NCBI RefSeq assembly: GCF_003286085.1
Contig: NW_020825350.1
Coordinates: 372,001 to 436,000, forward strand
DNA length: 64,000 nt
Origin: Drosophila persimilis
Lineage: Eukaryota > Arthropoda > Insecta > Diptera > Drosophilidae
Direction: 5' to 3'
Position numbers and translations under genes: made by a program. Shown here in pieces: positions 49,613 to 63,784 of the stretch (the stretch's first letter is position 1; each line of letters opens with the position of its first letter). A model generated the notes under the pieces. That model worked only from the letters and a program-made list of their open reading frames with translations. It made no database searches and was not told where the DNA came from.

Positions 49613-50193
49613 AGTGCAAGTCGTGAGCGGTTCTTTTCCAATACGGAGCTTCCATTGTGTTGCGCGCATGCGTCTCTCTCTCTCAGCCAATTTGAAAACG
49701 TGAAAAATCCTTCTGCCATACCACCAACATCACTACACATAAACACACACACGCACACAAACGCGCAGACACTTCCATACGCAGCATCGACAATTCTGTC
49801 ACTGCGAAGAAAAAGCAAATTAATAAATAATCGCTGCCTGTGATTTGTTTACGTTTTTTTTCTTGATTTTTTGTATCGTGCGAGTGTGAATTCACGAATC
49901 CGTGCAGACAACTGACTGGAAGTGAATATTAAGAAGAAGGGTGTGGACAGACAGACAAAAACGCAGGAACGCACGAAAAGACGCACACACACACTGGCAA
50001 GCGGACCGGCAAAAAGCAGCCAAAAAAGAGAAACGACAAAGAGAGTGCAAAAAATAGAAAAGGTCGCGCGACGCCGGTTCTTTCTCCTGAGGATAATCGA
50101 ATCAAGCGAATCGGTAACAAGTCGGTAATTAAGACGGAATCAAAGTCATCAGATCATCAGCCAGGAGGAGACCAGCCAGGAGCCACAAAGAAA
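49613..50193 (+). other. sn: Probable non-coding first exon of singed
   Basis: A CA/GA-rich leader ends at a strong donor (AAA/GTAAGT at 50194). A TCAGTG initiator-like motif at 49611-49616 is a possible start, so the left edge is a guess. The singed gene is known to start with a non-coding exon followed by a large intron, which fits the distance to the first coding exon. Confidence 0.55.
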
Positions 50194-53100
50194 GTAAGTG
50201 GAATTCCTTTCCAGCAGCGGGCCATGCCCAAAGATGGCCAAAACTACTCTCTCGCTCTCTCAGTCGTGTCTCCCCACCTCACCCCCCCAACACACCGCTC
50301 CACCCTGTCGACATCTTGTGTAAATTAGACAGAGGCTTCGCCGCCGAGACTGCTCCATTTCCAGGTGTAAGCAGTAAGCAGTAAGCAGTGTGTCTTGGAC
50401 TGCTTTGCCCTGATCTGATCTGCTCTGCTCTGCGCCTCTTGCAAGTCATAAAATCTATGGCAGTTGTCGGTTTGCTTCTCTGCGCCTCTTTTTGCGCCTG
50501 CTTCGCTTTACGGTTTACAAACTCCCTCCCTCTGCTCTCCGCTTGTACGCTTTAGTGGCTCCCCCAGAGGCAAGCTCCACCTTGCTTCGCTTCGAATGCG
50601 GATGGTGCTAGTGCTGCCGCTGCCGCTGCTGCTGCTGTGGCATTGTCTTGTGGCGGCTTTGCCACTGCCTCCTCACTGTTGCTGATTTTTCCAACCGGCT
50701 TTTGGCTGGCTAATTGCCTTGACATTGGCATTCAATGCCTTTTGGCTCCCTCTCTATCTCTATCTCTTTCTGTCTCTTTCTCCCCAAGCTCTCCTTGCGC
50801 GCTCTCTGGGCCCTCTTTCGCTCTCTCGACTAGTTTCAATCATTCAAGTTTCAACTATAAACAGACATAAACACGCAGTCACCTTGCCACTAGCCCGCTT
50901 CTGGCCCGCGACCCACGGTTGTCTTAATCTATGTCTGCTCCTCCGTCTCTTCTCTTCTCGCTGTCTCTCTCTCCCTCTCTCTTTAACTGTTATTTTCTTC
51001 TTAAGTTTCTTTCTTTCGAAGGGGCTGTTGTTGTTGCTGTTGCTCTTGTTTATGTTTTCTCCTGTTTTCCTTTCTTTGTTCTACGCACACGAAATTCGGC
51101 CCTGTGTGTGTGTGTATGTATCCGCTATTCCTGTCAATCGGTCCCTGGATGCGCGCAGGGCGTGTGCTTTATTAGACAGAACAGAGCGAGTCGTCCCCCG
51201 ACTGCGACTGCGACAGCGACAGCGACGCCAACGCCGTCGCCGTCGCCGACGCCCCGGCATTTTACCGCTGCCTCTGCACAGTGGGCCAAATCGAAAGAAT
51301 TGCAATCCGAAAATGTCATTCAAGTCGAGAGACACCGCACAGGGGGAAACGAGACTCTGAGCCGCGTAAATGCTGAGTAGAAAGAACAAATTTGGTTTGA
51401 TGGTGCCGCCTGCTCCCCCCAAAAAAGCAGTGTTTTATTTTTGCTGATAAGAATCCGCTTTTGACTATGGGTATTGGGTATTGTTTACCCAAACAACAAT
51501 CACTCTAGAGGTAGCAAATTAGGGGAAATATGAGTAGATGATGCAGCATTATACGAAATTTGCCAATGGGAAAATTCAATTAAATCTGTCTGAAAATACA
51601 CACGCACACACAGGAGTACATACATATGTACATATGTATGTCTGTCATCTCTCCTCCGCCTTCGAGCCGGTGTGTGGCAGGCCTGGCCTGGCCTGGTGTT
51701 TTCCTTTTGTTTTGTGTGCGTTTGGAGTTTCTGCTTCATTGCCCATTCTTCTGTCCTGCCCTGCCCTGCCCTGCCCTACCACACCCCATCGAATGGGTAA
51801 ATCAATAATTTTCAATGAGGATTTTGCATTTTACGCCGGACACAGGCGGCGGCATCAATTAGTATGCCAGGAGCGGAATGCATATTAAAAGAGGGAGAGA
51901 TACGAATACATACTATATATACACACACACACACACACACATATGTATATATATATGTATATGCAATATGCAGCCATATATAGAAACTGAGTCACGTCTC
52001 TTTATCTACCTCTTTCCGTGTTTGTCTCTGTCTCTGTCTCGGTTCTTTTTATTTTGGGTCTCGGTGATTCGTCTTATGTGGCAGGGGGTGGGGTGGGGTG
52101 GTGTTGGGGTCTGGGGCAATCGAATGCTTCCGTTGAGCATCGCCGGAAATCAGGTACACTGTCAAATGAAACCCCCCGCCCCCGTAGCCGTCCCTGTCCG
52201 TCCACCTCCGCCTCCACGCACCCTCCACACTCCACCCTCCACCATCTCCATCTCGTCACCACCTTCGCTCGCTTCCATGCAACCCGCCCTCCATCCCAAA
52301 CTATGCGCAAATTTCGCTGCTGCCTGCTGCCTGCTGCTGAAGCCATTGTTTGCTGTGACGGCGTCTGCTCAAGACAAGTACACTGAGAGAAAAGTAAGAC
52401 GGTTCTAAAAATGGGGAAATAAGCAAAGTGGAAACCGTGATCTGTGCATTCAATATTTTAAGGATTATAAATTGGATTTCATTTAATTTTTAAGTGTGGC
52501 GAAAGACACCCTCAAATGTCTCCGAGGGAGATTCGAGTCTTTCGATTTCTATGTACGTTTGTGTACATATATGTATTTCGCTCAAATCGAGACAGCACTT
52601 TCTTTGGTTGTCATTTTTCGGAAAGTGCAGTGCTGTCGGATACGGCATCATATGGTGGCACTACACCCCCGTCTTCATCCGGCCCTTCCCCTACGTCTGC
52701 CCACATATGTATGTGCGCGTATATGTATATCCATGTACATATATAGTATCTGTCATCAGTTGCATCTGCCGCTGCTGGCTCCTGTCCTTGCACGGCGTTC
52801 CCCCTCCCCATGTGGGGAGTGGGGGGAGTGATATATGGAATGTACGTACAATATATGGAATGCCGTTTATCAAGGCAAACTATTTATATCCCGCCTATGA
52901 AAATGTATTCCTTTCAGATTTTGTATTTATATTTATCCAACAAAGCAGTGCACATTTCTATGATGCACACACATTTCTTTGTTCGATTGCAAGTGTTGTC
53001 CTATCGCTCTTTTCTCCTCGAGTTTCTCCTCCTCCCCCCCCATCTGTGGCTGAGTCACGGGCGCCCAGACGTTGCTCCTTTTTCTTGTTGACTGAGTTTC

Positions 53101-56100
53101 GCTTTCAACGTCCTGTCCTGCCCTGCCCTGTCCTGCCCTGCCCAGCCCTGGCCTCACTTGCTGCTTCATGATTCATGCCTGCTGCTTCTGCTGCTGCTGT
53201 TGCTGTTGCTGCGTTTCCTGGCAACCAAAACACTTATGGCTCTTCGACTCCACGACTTCTTTGCCGCTTCTCCACTTCTCCACTTGACATTATCAATGCA
53301 AAAGAGTTGCGGATACGGGACGGGGGTACAGATTGTAGGGGCGCCTCCTTTGTCGATTTCGAAATGCAAACAATTGATATGCTCTCATCTGGGGATTGGG
53401 GCATCTGGGACTGCAACTGAAGCTGTGATTGGGCCTCGCTGATGGGTTCAATGCTCTTTCAGAGCATATCATCGTCACTGTTTCCGTTCGACCACCGATA
53501 AAAATGCCGCCGCCAACCCATAAAGTATATGGAAATAAACTGAAACTGAAATTATCACAAACAAAATGTTGAAGAAGCAGCAGGAAAACTCTTTTTCCGA
53601 AGATATCGCGGGGCGCGCTTTAAGTGGCCTTTGTCGTTGGAGGAGGAGGCGGAGGCGGAGATCAGTGGAAGGAGGTGCAGGCGGCGCATGCCACACTCGC
53701 ACACACACACACACACACACAAGTGGTGGTTTCGGTTGATAAACTTGTTGCAGGCACAGGCACAGGCAGAGCAGCCAAACCGCAACCAGATGCCAAAGAT
53801 GCTTTTGGGTGAAGTGAGACTCCTCGAGACAGGAGTGCACCTCCACCTCCAACTCCACCTCCACCTCCACTGGTATTCAACTGGTCCAGCTGGTTGTCAA
53901 GTGAGACATAAACGCCATAAAATACAGGCCTGGGCCGGTCATCGTCTTGGGCGCCGCCGCTACCGTCAACTTTTCGCCGTACCCTCCCAGCCTACACACT
54001 ACATTCCGCCGGAGAGTAACCCCCAACATTCAGTGAGAAAATGAGAGAAATGGGGATCGAAATCGAAACCTCGAGCACACGACTGGAATGGGGAGAACTC
54101 TTCTCTCCTTCTTCTGTTCTTCAGTGCCTTCTGCACTCTCAGAAAAATGGGCACGACACTCGTGAACAGAAAACAGCCCCATATTTAAATTAAATACTCG
54201 GTTCTTGAATTCAAACAGCGGGAATATATTAAATATTTATCCATATTTATTCGAAATAAAATTCATATAAAATATATTAAGTTTGTTGGAAATATGCAAT
54301 ATATGTATATATGAATACATTTCAAATATTTTTTTCCAGTCTCGAATCATTCTTCTGGCAAATGCACATTTTTAGATTTAAGTGAAAAATTTCTGTGTTT
54401 TTGTCTGTAGAAAATGAGCTCCAATTTTCCCAATACTGAATCGATTCGATGGCTCTGCTGCTCTTCCTTCCTCTTGTTCTCTCCATTCCTCGATGGAACG
54501 AATTTCTTGAGAATGGTTATTTTGTGCAATTCCCCTAGAATATGGCAAGGGGTACAGGGGCAGAGGAACCAGAGCTCAGTCCATGTTTGATCTCTGAGAT
54601 GTCTGACTGTCTGTTGTTCTCTGAATGAAATTGAATGTCGAATGATTTACGGGGAGCCTCTCGTACTGTTATTCTGAACTCATTTCGAATTCGAACTCGA
54701 ATTTGGCTCATATCGAATCCATTCAATCTGGAAGGAGTGGCTGGGAAGCCTTCTCCTAGGTCTTTCGTGTTTCCAGAGCGCGCCCGCCTGTGGGCATTTT
54801 TCAGAAATCTATGCGGCGGCGCTGCTGTGCAATTTGCTTTGACTTCGATGCGGAGTCCACTCCACTCACAATATTTATGCGCATTGTTATTATGTATTGA
54901 AAATGCGAACAAATTATTAATGTGCATGCCATTCGAGGCGGGGTGGGGGGCAGAGGGGATGTACACGAGTCTCCTCGACCGTGTGGCTGGTTACCATTTT
55001 CCCCCCATTTGACTTTCCCGCGCTATCTGCCGCTGCCGCTGCCGCTTGCTGTCGGCGTCCATATAATTGGCGCATAAATCATTTTACCAGCTTTGGCCAA
55101 GAGCAGCGGTAATTTCAGTGTTGCCACAACAACAGCGAGCGATCGAAGACCGTTAACTGTTTTTTCAGTGCTTGGGATACATTTGTGTCTACCCGTACGC
55201 AGATGGTTATTGTATGGATCGGATCATCGCTATAGATAGAGTGCTGCTGGTGCGTTCAATAAACCAAACTTCAACTTAATTGTAGACTATCCCAGCCCAC
55301 CCATTCGCCCGCGCGACCGCGCGCCCGCCCGCCTCCCCATAATCTCCGATTGGAAAGAAAAACCCGAAACCGTTTTGTCTCTGTCTCCGTCTCTTCATCT
55401 TCATCTTTTTTTCGTTTCGTTTCGTTTTTTTCGTGGCTTTCATTGATTTCTCTATTTGAAATCATTTCATTTCATTATTGATTTTGATTTTTTGATTGCT
55501 TTGGCCGTTGCTCAACTGTAAATTGCACGGGGGGAGGGGGGGTTCGCTTAGGTTCGGCGATCGATCGCGCCTACATCGTAAAATTTTGGGGATTCCGTTT
55601 GCCCATGCTCCCAAGCTGCCAGCATGGTACCCATCTTCAGCTCCAGCTTCGAGCTCCATCATCATTTCTCGCTTCAAAACTGATTTACATGATAAATAAA
55701 AAATGCTTTCGAACAACAGCCAGCCAGCGCTGTTCTAACGGTTATATTTTGGCAAACTAGCAATCCACCAAACCAAAGCAGCAAGCAGTAGTCGCCCTAC
55801 AGATCTAGAGATGGCAAAACGAAAAGAACTTGGGGTTCGGGCGGCGCTGAGCGACTGAGCGGCTGCTGCGAGCGGGCGCACATCGTGGCCTGCGCCCATC
55901 TCTAGTTTTCCCATCATCTTATCTCCCTGTCTCCGACTCGTGTGTGCGTGTGCGTGTGTGTGTGTCTTTTGTCTCGCTCGAACTTTTACTTTTAAAGTCG
56001 CCTTCGGGTCTTTGTCTGCCTCTCTTCTATTCGTCGCGTTTCGTCTCGTTTCTTTTCGCCATGGTCAGGCCAGCGGGCCCCTGGAAGCCTGGAAATTGGT

Positions 56101-59100
56101 CGCGTAATAATTGATTACTGCACTTGTTTTGGCGCTTTCTAAAATGAAAAAGAAAAGCTCTCCGCTGGCGATGCCAGCGATGGGGTAATTATAAAACAAT
56201 TCGAAAGGTGACTCCCGCCCCACTGGATGACAAACGATCGCGGGTTAGAGCCACAGCAAAGCAGTTCATTTTAATGTTAATCGAGCTGTGCGGTTTCTGT
56301 GGCTATTTACTGCTGCTGCTGCTGCTGCTCTTTTAAGGCTTCATTGTGGTATACATAACGATTTGCCGCAGTTACATCTGTCTGTAATTATCTGAACTGG
56401 CAATTGTCATAGAAACAGATCAGTTGTAGCCATGCAGTACCGCCATGGCCTCTTCTCAGACTCCATTGTGTTTTGTGGGCGCATTCCAGGAGCGCTTTTA
56501 TACTGGACACAGCGCCCCTGCTACTTCCGACAGTTTGGAGGATCTGCTTCATTTCTGCTGCCATTCAAAGAGACATGCCAGATCCTGTAAAGCAAAATGG
56601 GCTGCTCGTGCCCCGTACTCTTTGACAGAACCTCCCTCCCTTTGTTTTGTTTTTAATACTACGCCCCTTCGCCCCCCACAGCACGATGTAAATTCGTATG
56701 TAAAACCGCAAAGAAAGTTGTTTTCTTTTGTTTTCATTTTTGCGACCGCAAAATGTTTTATAAATAACGAGCGTGAGGCAAGGCCTCGACGCTCCAAGGG
56801 AGGTGGAATGGAGAGGTGGTGCTAGGACGGGGGAAAAATGCTCTTTGCATTTCACATTTCACAATTGCACATCTCAAGTATCTCGAGCTCTCTGGCATCT
56901 CTCCATCATCATCAGTCTGTTGCGCCGCATTCTTGACATCCATAAAAAAATCTCCAACACGATGCACACAATGCAACGCTTGAGAGCGCGTGCGCGCGTG
57001 CGTCCGTTCGCTGGCGGCGGCAGAACGCGCAGCAGGAGAAAACGAGAAAGAAACGACGGCAAAGGCCATGCCGGCCGAACTTTGGATACCCTTGCGGGAT
57101 ACCAAACCGGGTTCCAATATTCAAAATTCATGAATACGAATTTTCCTGAATCTTTTCTTCCTGCACTCGATGCACCCGTTATATCGGGTTTGGCTACTGC
57201 CTTTTTCGATAAGGTGTTCAAACGGTTCTTTCCCCTCAAGGGTATCAAAATGTTGCAGTAGCAAGCAGCGAGCAGAAATACAGCAGGTGCTGTGGACTGT
57301 GTGGACTCTGGACTGTGGACTCTGTAGAAATGTTTCTATTCCGCTGTCAGAGGGGCTCGCTCGCTGAAGCTTCATGTCTGGACCAGAGGCAGAGGTAGAG
57401 CGAGAGAGAGAGAGAGATCGGCAGGAGGCCTAGAGAGGAGGCATACTAATGTCTTGTTAGACCATTGTGCTCTAGTGTGTGTGTATTTTTAGAACGCTGT
57501 GGCGTGTGTGTGTGCTGCTCCATTTGCTGCATTACAGTAAAATATACCGTATGTTGCAACATATTTGTGCCTGAATCCTCCACATTGGTTGCTAATGAAA
57601 AATCAGAGAAAGAATATCTTTGTACAAACGCTGCAACATCAGCGTCGCATAAAGAGAATTGGCCAACAAAAAGGAAGCCAAACTTTCAGTCTTCCATTCT
57701 TCCAATAAAATGTTCAGGGAAGAAAGGAGCTTAAAAAGCTCTCCTTTAATCCACCAGTTTGGCGGCACCCACTCTACGAGTGTTCTATTAAATACACATG
57801 TATACGTACATGTGTTGCCGCCAAGTGTTTCTACACATGTACATATGGTGCTCAAGAGGTGCAAATAGTGTACACTCGTACTACTTTCAGCTGTGGGAGC
57901 AGCAGAATACATAAATCGAATCGAAAGCTCCAAGAAGTTGTGCTGCAGCAGCTGCAGCTGGAGGCTTACAGCTTGGAGATCTGTGATCGCATTGTTCCGA
58001 GTGCGACTGCGTTTATCAGTGGGTACCGTTATCATTAACAAGCCACTGGAAGCCAGCCGCCGCGTCAGTGGCAGTGGCGCACGCATGAGAGCGAAACACA
58101 CGCAAAATAAAATCAGGTTGTGTGCCGGCCGCCAGTGGAGTGGTGTGGAGTGGAGAGTGGAGAAAGAGGGGAGTAGGGTATGTGGAGTCAACGGCGCATT
58201 TGGTGAAAGGTGCGCTGGATGCGATAAAGCGCTTCCATCATATTTTACATTTTCGTAATTTGCTAAAAGCACACACCACACACACACACACACACACCAT
58301 ACACACCCAAGCACAATCTCAATCTCACGCACATGTACTCGTAGTCGAAGTCTCGCAGCTGTAGTGGTGTGTGCGTGTGCAATTTCATTTAATTAGATTG
58401 CGTTTTAATAATTCCACCACAAAAAAGGCGGAGAGAGAGAGGGAAAGATAGAGATAAACATACATACCACATACAAACATATATGATCATACATATGTGT
58501 GTGTGTGCGACTCTGATATTGATAGTGTAATTTAATTGATTTGCGAGCAGAGCAGCGCAGCGCAGCGCAGCGTAGCAGAGGAAGAATATGAAGACGCAGC
58601 AGCAGCGGCAGCGGCAGAGTAACAGCTTCTTGACCAAGCAGTGGACAGTAGATGGGGAACGGACTGCTTGCATTTGTTCCGCTTGAGCTAAGAGACCTGC
58701 CTGCCAGACCATTTGCAGTAATTGGCGCTGATGCTTTTGCTGCCTCTGCTGCTGGTGCAACGGTGCCTGGGCTAACTGTTTGTTTTGCCTTTCCTTCTTT
58801 CGTTCATTCTCTCTCGCTGTCTCTCTATTTGAGTGTCTCTCCTAATTGCTTGAGGACGTCTGGAGTCTCGGGTCTAACTGATTCTGTTGACAGCTGACAG
58901 ACCCCCTCCCTGGGGGGTTGCATGCATAATTAATTGTGATTTGTGTGGAAATCGTTTCTTAAGTGTCCAACAATTAATTTTCCAGCGAATATGTTTGAAA
59001 TCGCATTTAACACGAAAACAAATTATGAAACGTTGTCGGAAAGGGGTGGCAAGGGGTTGGGGGAGGGTACTGACCCATGCACCTGCTCATCGATGGGTTA

Positions 59101-60540
59101 AAGCTGACGCAGCAGCGAACAGCGGGGGGAACCAGAGACATCGAGCAAAAGACACTCGTAATGCGACAATCATTTTGTTTCGTTTTCATTTTTGTTTTCG
59201 CGCACATTTTCGTTTTTGATGTTAATCTGGCATCTGTGATTTGCCGTGTGGGGGCCAACGCCCCGTGGGATGTCCATTCCGTCCCATTTTTCTTGTTTTT
59301 CTTTCTTTTATTTCCAGGAGCCAACGCCTAGAAATGGAAACGGCAGTGGTGGAGTCACTGTCGCTGTCGCCGTTGCCAGTCACGCTTTTTATCTCTCCCT
59401 TTTCGAGAAATTAGAATGCAAAATCCAACAGTCCGTCCGCCCACATAAACAAACACACACACAAAACACAAAACACACCTCGTTATGCCTTTTCTCTCCG
59501 TTCCCTTCCTTTCCTTTCCTTTCCTCTCCTTTTATTTTATTTATTGCCTACGCCTGCCTGGGCCGCCATCTTTTATGGTAGTAGTATTTTCTGCTGTTGT
59601 TAGTTTGTTTTGTTCTTAATTTATGTTTAGCGTTACTTTTTGTGGCTTTATCGCTGCTGCGGCTGCTGACTCATCCGCCGTGGCGATTAATAAGCTCTGA
59701 TTAGCAGGCACGCGTGCTGCTGCCATTGCTGCCGCGTCACGCTAATGAGTTGTTGCTGCTGCACCTCTGCAATCATCTCGTGCCATCTCCTTTAGCCACA
59801 CACACACACACACAAACACACACTCCTCTCGATGATGCCTCACTCCTGTGAGACTCGACACTCCCCGATCATCTGGTGCCATCTCCTTTCTTCCTACACT
59901 CAGGCACTTGACATTTCCGATCCAGTGTCATCTCCTATGTACAGGTGTGTTTATGGTTCTCTCTCTCTCTCTTGCCGATTATTAATGCCGCCGATACACA
60001 CATGCAGTTATCGATAGACACCTGATTGAATTTGAATTTACTGAAGCTCGAAAAGCAGAAGTTGAAGCCACAGAACGAAAAGAAGGAGACGGAGGTGCTG
60101 AAGCGGATCAGCGACATGTGTCGCCATGTAATGCAAATGTTATCTGCATTTCCTGTTGGACTGGAGCATGGATCGACATTGAAATGAATGGCAGGCACAG
60201 GCAGGCCGCTTGCATGCAGGCAGATAGGCAGACAGGAAGGCAGGGAGTCGTTGGAGTCGTCGTCGCCTCCTCCCATTTGGCATGCATGGGGCACACATGG
60301 AAATGGCAGACAGAGCCCCTGACAGCCAGTCGAGACAACACATAAATCTTGCACGCACACTACTTACGGTGGAGCCAAGCCCGTCTCCCTCTCTCTCTCT
60401 CTCTCTCTCTCCCTCCAACCCACTCCTCCCCTTTGTGGCAAAATGATCATCAATCAAGTGGAAAGGAAGGGGGAGGATAGTTTTACACAATTAAACATAT
60501 CATAATCAATGTTTTCCCCTTTCTCCCGCTCTCGTTGCAG
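50194..60540 (+). other. singed large first intron
   Basis: This 10.3-kb intron runs from GTAAGT to a CTCGTTGCAG acceptor. It is rich in microsatellites (CT, CA and CTG runs). Open frames in it are low complexity and are not called. A 170-bp block with 14-nt inverted ends lies at 57081-57250 and a perfect TATCGATA at 60009-60016. Tissue enhancers of sn are expected here but cannot be read from the sequence. Confidence 0.6.
57081..57250. repeat. Short element with 14-nt terminal inverted repeats
   Basis: TTTGGATACCCTTG at 57081-57094 matches the reverse complement of 57237-57250 at 13 of 14 positions. The block between is 142 bases and non-coding. It looks like a MITE-like or fold-back remnant. 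No target-site duplication is obvious. Confidence 0.4.
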
Positions 60541-60587
60541 GCACCAAGAATAAGCTCGTCCGAAGAAGAGAGGACGACGGCCTAAAC

Positions 60588-61679
60588 ATGGCTCCCATAA
60601 GCACCATGAACGGCCAGGGCCTGGTCCAGGGGCAGGTCTGCGAGCTGGGCCAGAGCAACGGGGACATCATATCACAGAACCAACAGAAGGGCTGGTGGAC
60701 TATCGGGCTGATCAATGGCCAGCACAAGTACATGACTGCGGAGACCTTTGGCTTCAAGTTGAACGCGAACGGAGCCAGTCTGAAGAAGAAGCAGCTGTGG
60801 ACCCTCGAACCCTCCAACACCGGTGAAAGTGAGTAACAGCCGATCGACAACAACTGGCCGATCGCATGCGATCCTTATCGATCCTAATCGATAATTGCCT
60901 TATCGATTATAGTCTTATCGATGACAATCGGCTCATAGCACGCATCGCTTATCTCCCGGACGAGATAAGTCATCTAACTCGGACCGCTGCAGGAGTGATT
61001 GTTCTTTCACCATTTTGTCCGCGTTGCTTGTGCTTTTGCTTTTGGTTGGCAGTAGCAATGTGGCCACAATTTGCCTCCTGCCACAGCCAGTAGCTGTTGC
61101 TCCCCTCATTAGCTTCCAAACTAGAAATCATTTGCTCGCCGTAATGACTAGCATCTTGCCACAGTTAGTGGCGTCTCTTTTTGTGGTCTTTTTATAGCCT
61201 GCAGATTCAGCTCATCGGATTGGCTACTACCGGGATATGTTCCCTGCTGACTACCTGGCACCGGATTAAGGTTGCGGCTAGAATGCCACAAGCACGAGCT
61301 CTCCAGCTCTGCAGAGGGTATTTCGAATTCGGCCCCGTGTATAAATATTATTATTCCGAGTGTATAAAACATAAATCATTTTGGGGGCCGCACCACACCG
61401 CACACTGGACATTGGACACGGGAGATTGGACTTTGGACATGGAGAAATAATTCCAGTTGCTGCACTAATTTGACGTGCTGCAGAAGAAAACAAAGCGCCT
61501 CACGAATTTGGCATCATTTATCAAGTTGCAGGCAGAAGAGAGCTCTGGAAATTGGATTTGGAATTGCATTTGGCTTTGGCTTTGGCTTTGGCCTTAGCGA
61601 CTGCGACTGCGATTGTGGACAGCAATTACAATTAAAGCCGGGATTGCAACTGGTTTTTTTTCGTTTGCTGAAGCTGATG

Positions 61680-61718
<39 letters not shown>

Positions 61719-63784
61719 AAGTGGTCGTTGCCGCTGGTCGTGGCAATTAATACAGATTTTCTATAATGTTGGAGCCATAAGTCAGCCGGCATTCATTCGA
61801 GCTGCCATCCATTAAAATAGCTATCATCCAAATTGAAAATCGTTCCTTGCCGTGTTTGGGGATTGGGGATCGGGTAAATGGCTCAATAGATAATAACATT
61901 CAAAATGAATGTACGCTTGGAAAGCGAGACAAATCGATATGTCATCGATATGGCCCCCCAGAATTGCCCCATCCTCTGCGGATTATGCGACTTTCATGGT
62001 GGAAGCCCCAATGCACCTGCACCTGCACCTGCACCTGATTCCAGCTAGAATACGAGTAGATGCTGAAAGATTGTGAAAGTTAAATGAAATAACTAACGAT
62101 AGACAGACAATATGTATATTCTATATACTCGTACACATGTTACTGTTTATTGTTTATTTATTATAATAATCGATGTTCCTTTGTATTGGTATTCCATCGG
62201 CAGGTATTATCTACTTACGATCTCATCTGAACAAGTACCTATCGGTCGATCAGTTTGGCAACGTTCTGTGCGAGAGCGAGGAGCGAGACGCGGGCAGCCG
62301 TTTCCAGATCAGCATCAGCGAGGACGGCAGCGGCCGTTGGGCGCTGAAGAACGAGTCGCGCGGCTACTTTCTGGGCGGCACGCCCGACAAACTCGTCTGC
62401 ACGGCTAAGACGCCCGGGGCCAGTGAGTTCTGGACGGTGCATTTGGCTGCACGGCCGCAGGTCAATCTGCGATCGATCGGACGCAAGCGGTTCGCGCACC
62501 TGTCCGAGTCGCAGGACGAGATCCATGTGGATGCCAATATACCCTGGGGCGAGGATACGCTCTTTACTCTGGAGTTCCGGGCCGATGAGGGCGGGCGCTA
62601 TGCCCTCCACACGTGCAACAATAAGTGAGTGGCACTGCCATAGCAGTGGAATCCCGTCCTGAGCTCGTAATCAATAATCAATGAAATCTTCCATCTTCTC
62701 AATCTCCTCCCGCAGATATCTGAATGCCAATGGAAAGCTGCAGGTGGTGTGCAACGATGACTGCCTGTTCAGTGCCGAATATCACGGCGGACATTTGGCT
62801 CTGCGCGACCGCCAGGGCCAGTACTTGTCGCCCATCGGCTCCAAGGCTGTGCTGAAGTCTCGCTCCTCGACGGTGACGCGCGACGAGCTCTTCTCGCTGG
62901 AGGACTCGCTGCCCCAGGCCTCGTTCATTGCGGGCCTCAATTTGCGCTACGTGAGCGTTAAGCAGGGCGTCGATGTGACGGCCAACCAGGATGAGGTGGG
63001 CGAGAACGAGACATTCCAGCTGGAGTACGATTGGTCGGCGCATCGCTGGGCCCTGCGCACGACACAGGATCGGTACTGGTGCCTCTCCGCCGGCGGCGGC
63101 ATCCAGGCCACCGGGAATCGACGCTGCGCCGATGCCTTGTTCGAGCTGATTTGGCACGGCGATGGCTCGCTCTCGTTCCGGGCCAATAACGGCAAGTTTT
63201 TGGCCACCAAGCGTTCGGGCCATCTGTTCGCCACCTCCGAGTCAATTGAGGAGATAGCCAAGTTCTACTTTTACTTGATCAATCGGTGAGCATTTGCCAT
63301 TGGATCCCTCTTCACAGATGTATGAATGATTTCCATCAATGGTGATCTGATCTATGCTTGTTTTGCAGGCCCATCCTGGTGCTGAAGTGCGAGCAGGGAT
63401 TCGTCGGCTATCGCACGCCCGGCAACCTAAAGCTCGAGTGCAATAAGGCCACCTACGAGACCATCCTGGTGGAGCGCGCCCAGAAGGGACTCGTCCACCT
63501 GAAGGCGCACAGCGGCAAATACTGGCGCATCGAGGGCGAGAGCATCTCTGTGGATGCCGAGGCGCCAAGCGATGGCTTCTTCTTGGAGTTGCGCGAGCCG
63601 ACCAGGATCTGTATAAGGTTGGCTGCAGCCTCCTCCCCTCGTCATCCTTCTGGTGATTTCTAATGGCAGTTCTCTCTATTTTCTCTCTAGGTCGCAGCAG
63701 GGCAAGTATTTGGGCGCCACCAAGAACGGCGCGTTCAAGTTGCTCGACGACGGCACCGACTCGGCCACCCAGTGGGAGTTCTAA
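60588..63784 (+). CDS. sn: Singed: fascin, actin-bundling protein
   Basis: Coding exons 60588-60828, 62204-62624, 62716-63285, 63369-63617 and 63691-63784 join in frame to give 524 residues. The protein is four fascin beta-trefoil repeats (for example [74 protein letters not shown]). It packs actin filaments into tight bundles in bristles and hairs and in ovarian nurse cells. The sequence follows melanogaster fascin (512 residues as remembered) almost residue for residue. The N-terminus differs: the first ATG gives [21 protein letters not shown], against MNGQGCELG in melanogaster. The second ATG, at 60606, could be the true start. All introns are GT-AG. Confidence 0.97.
60829..62203 (+). other. 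singed intron 2
   Basis: This 1,375-nt intron (GTGAGT to CATCGGCAG) contains four ATCGAT sites within 46 bp at 60877-60922, CTG repeats at about 61680-61721 and no coding frame of note. Confidence 0.65.

Noticed and set aside
50719..51380. Overlapping ORFs of 213 and 149 codons in the sn intron
   Set aside because: They are Leu/Ser-rich translation of CT-rich DNA with no codon bias.
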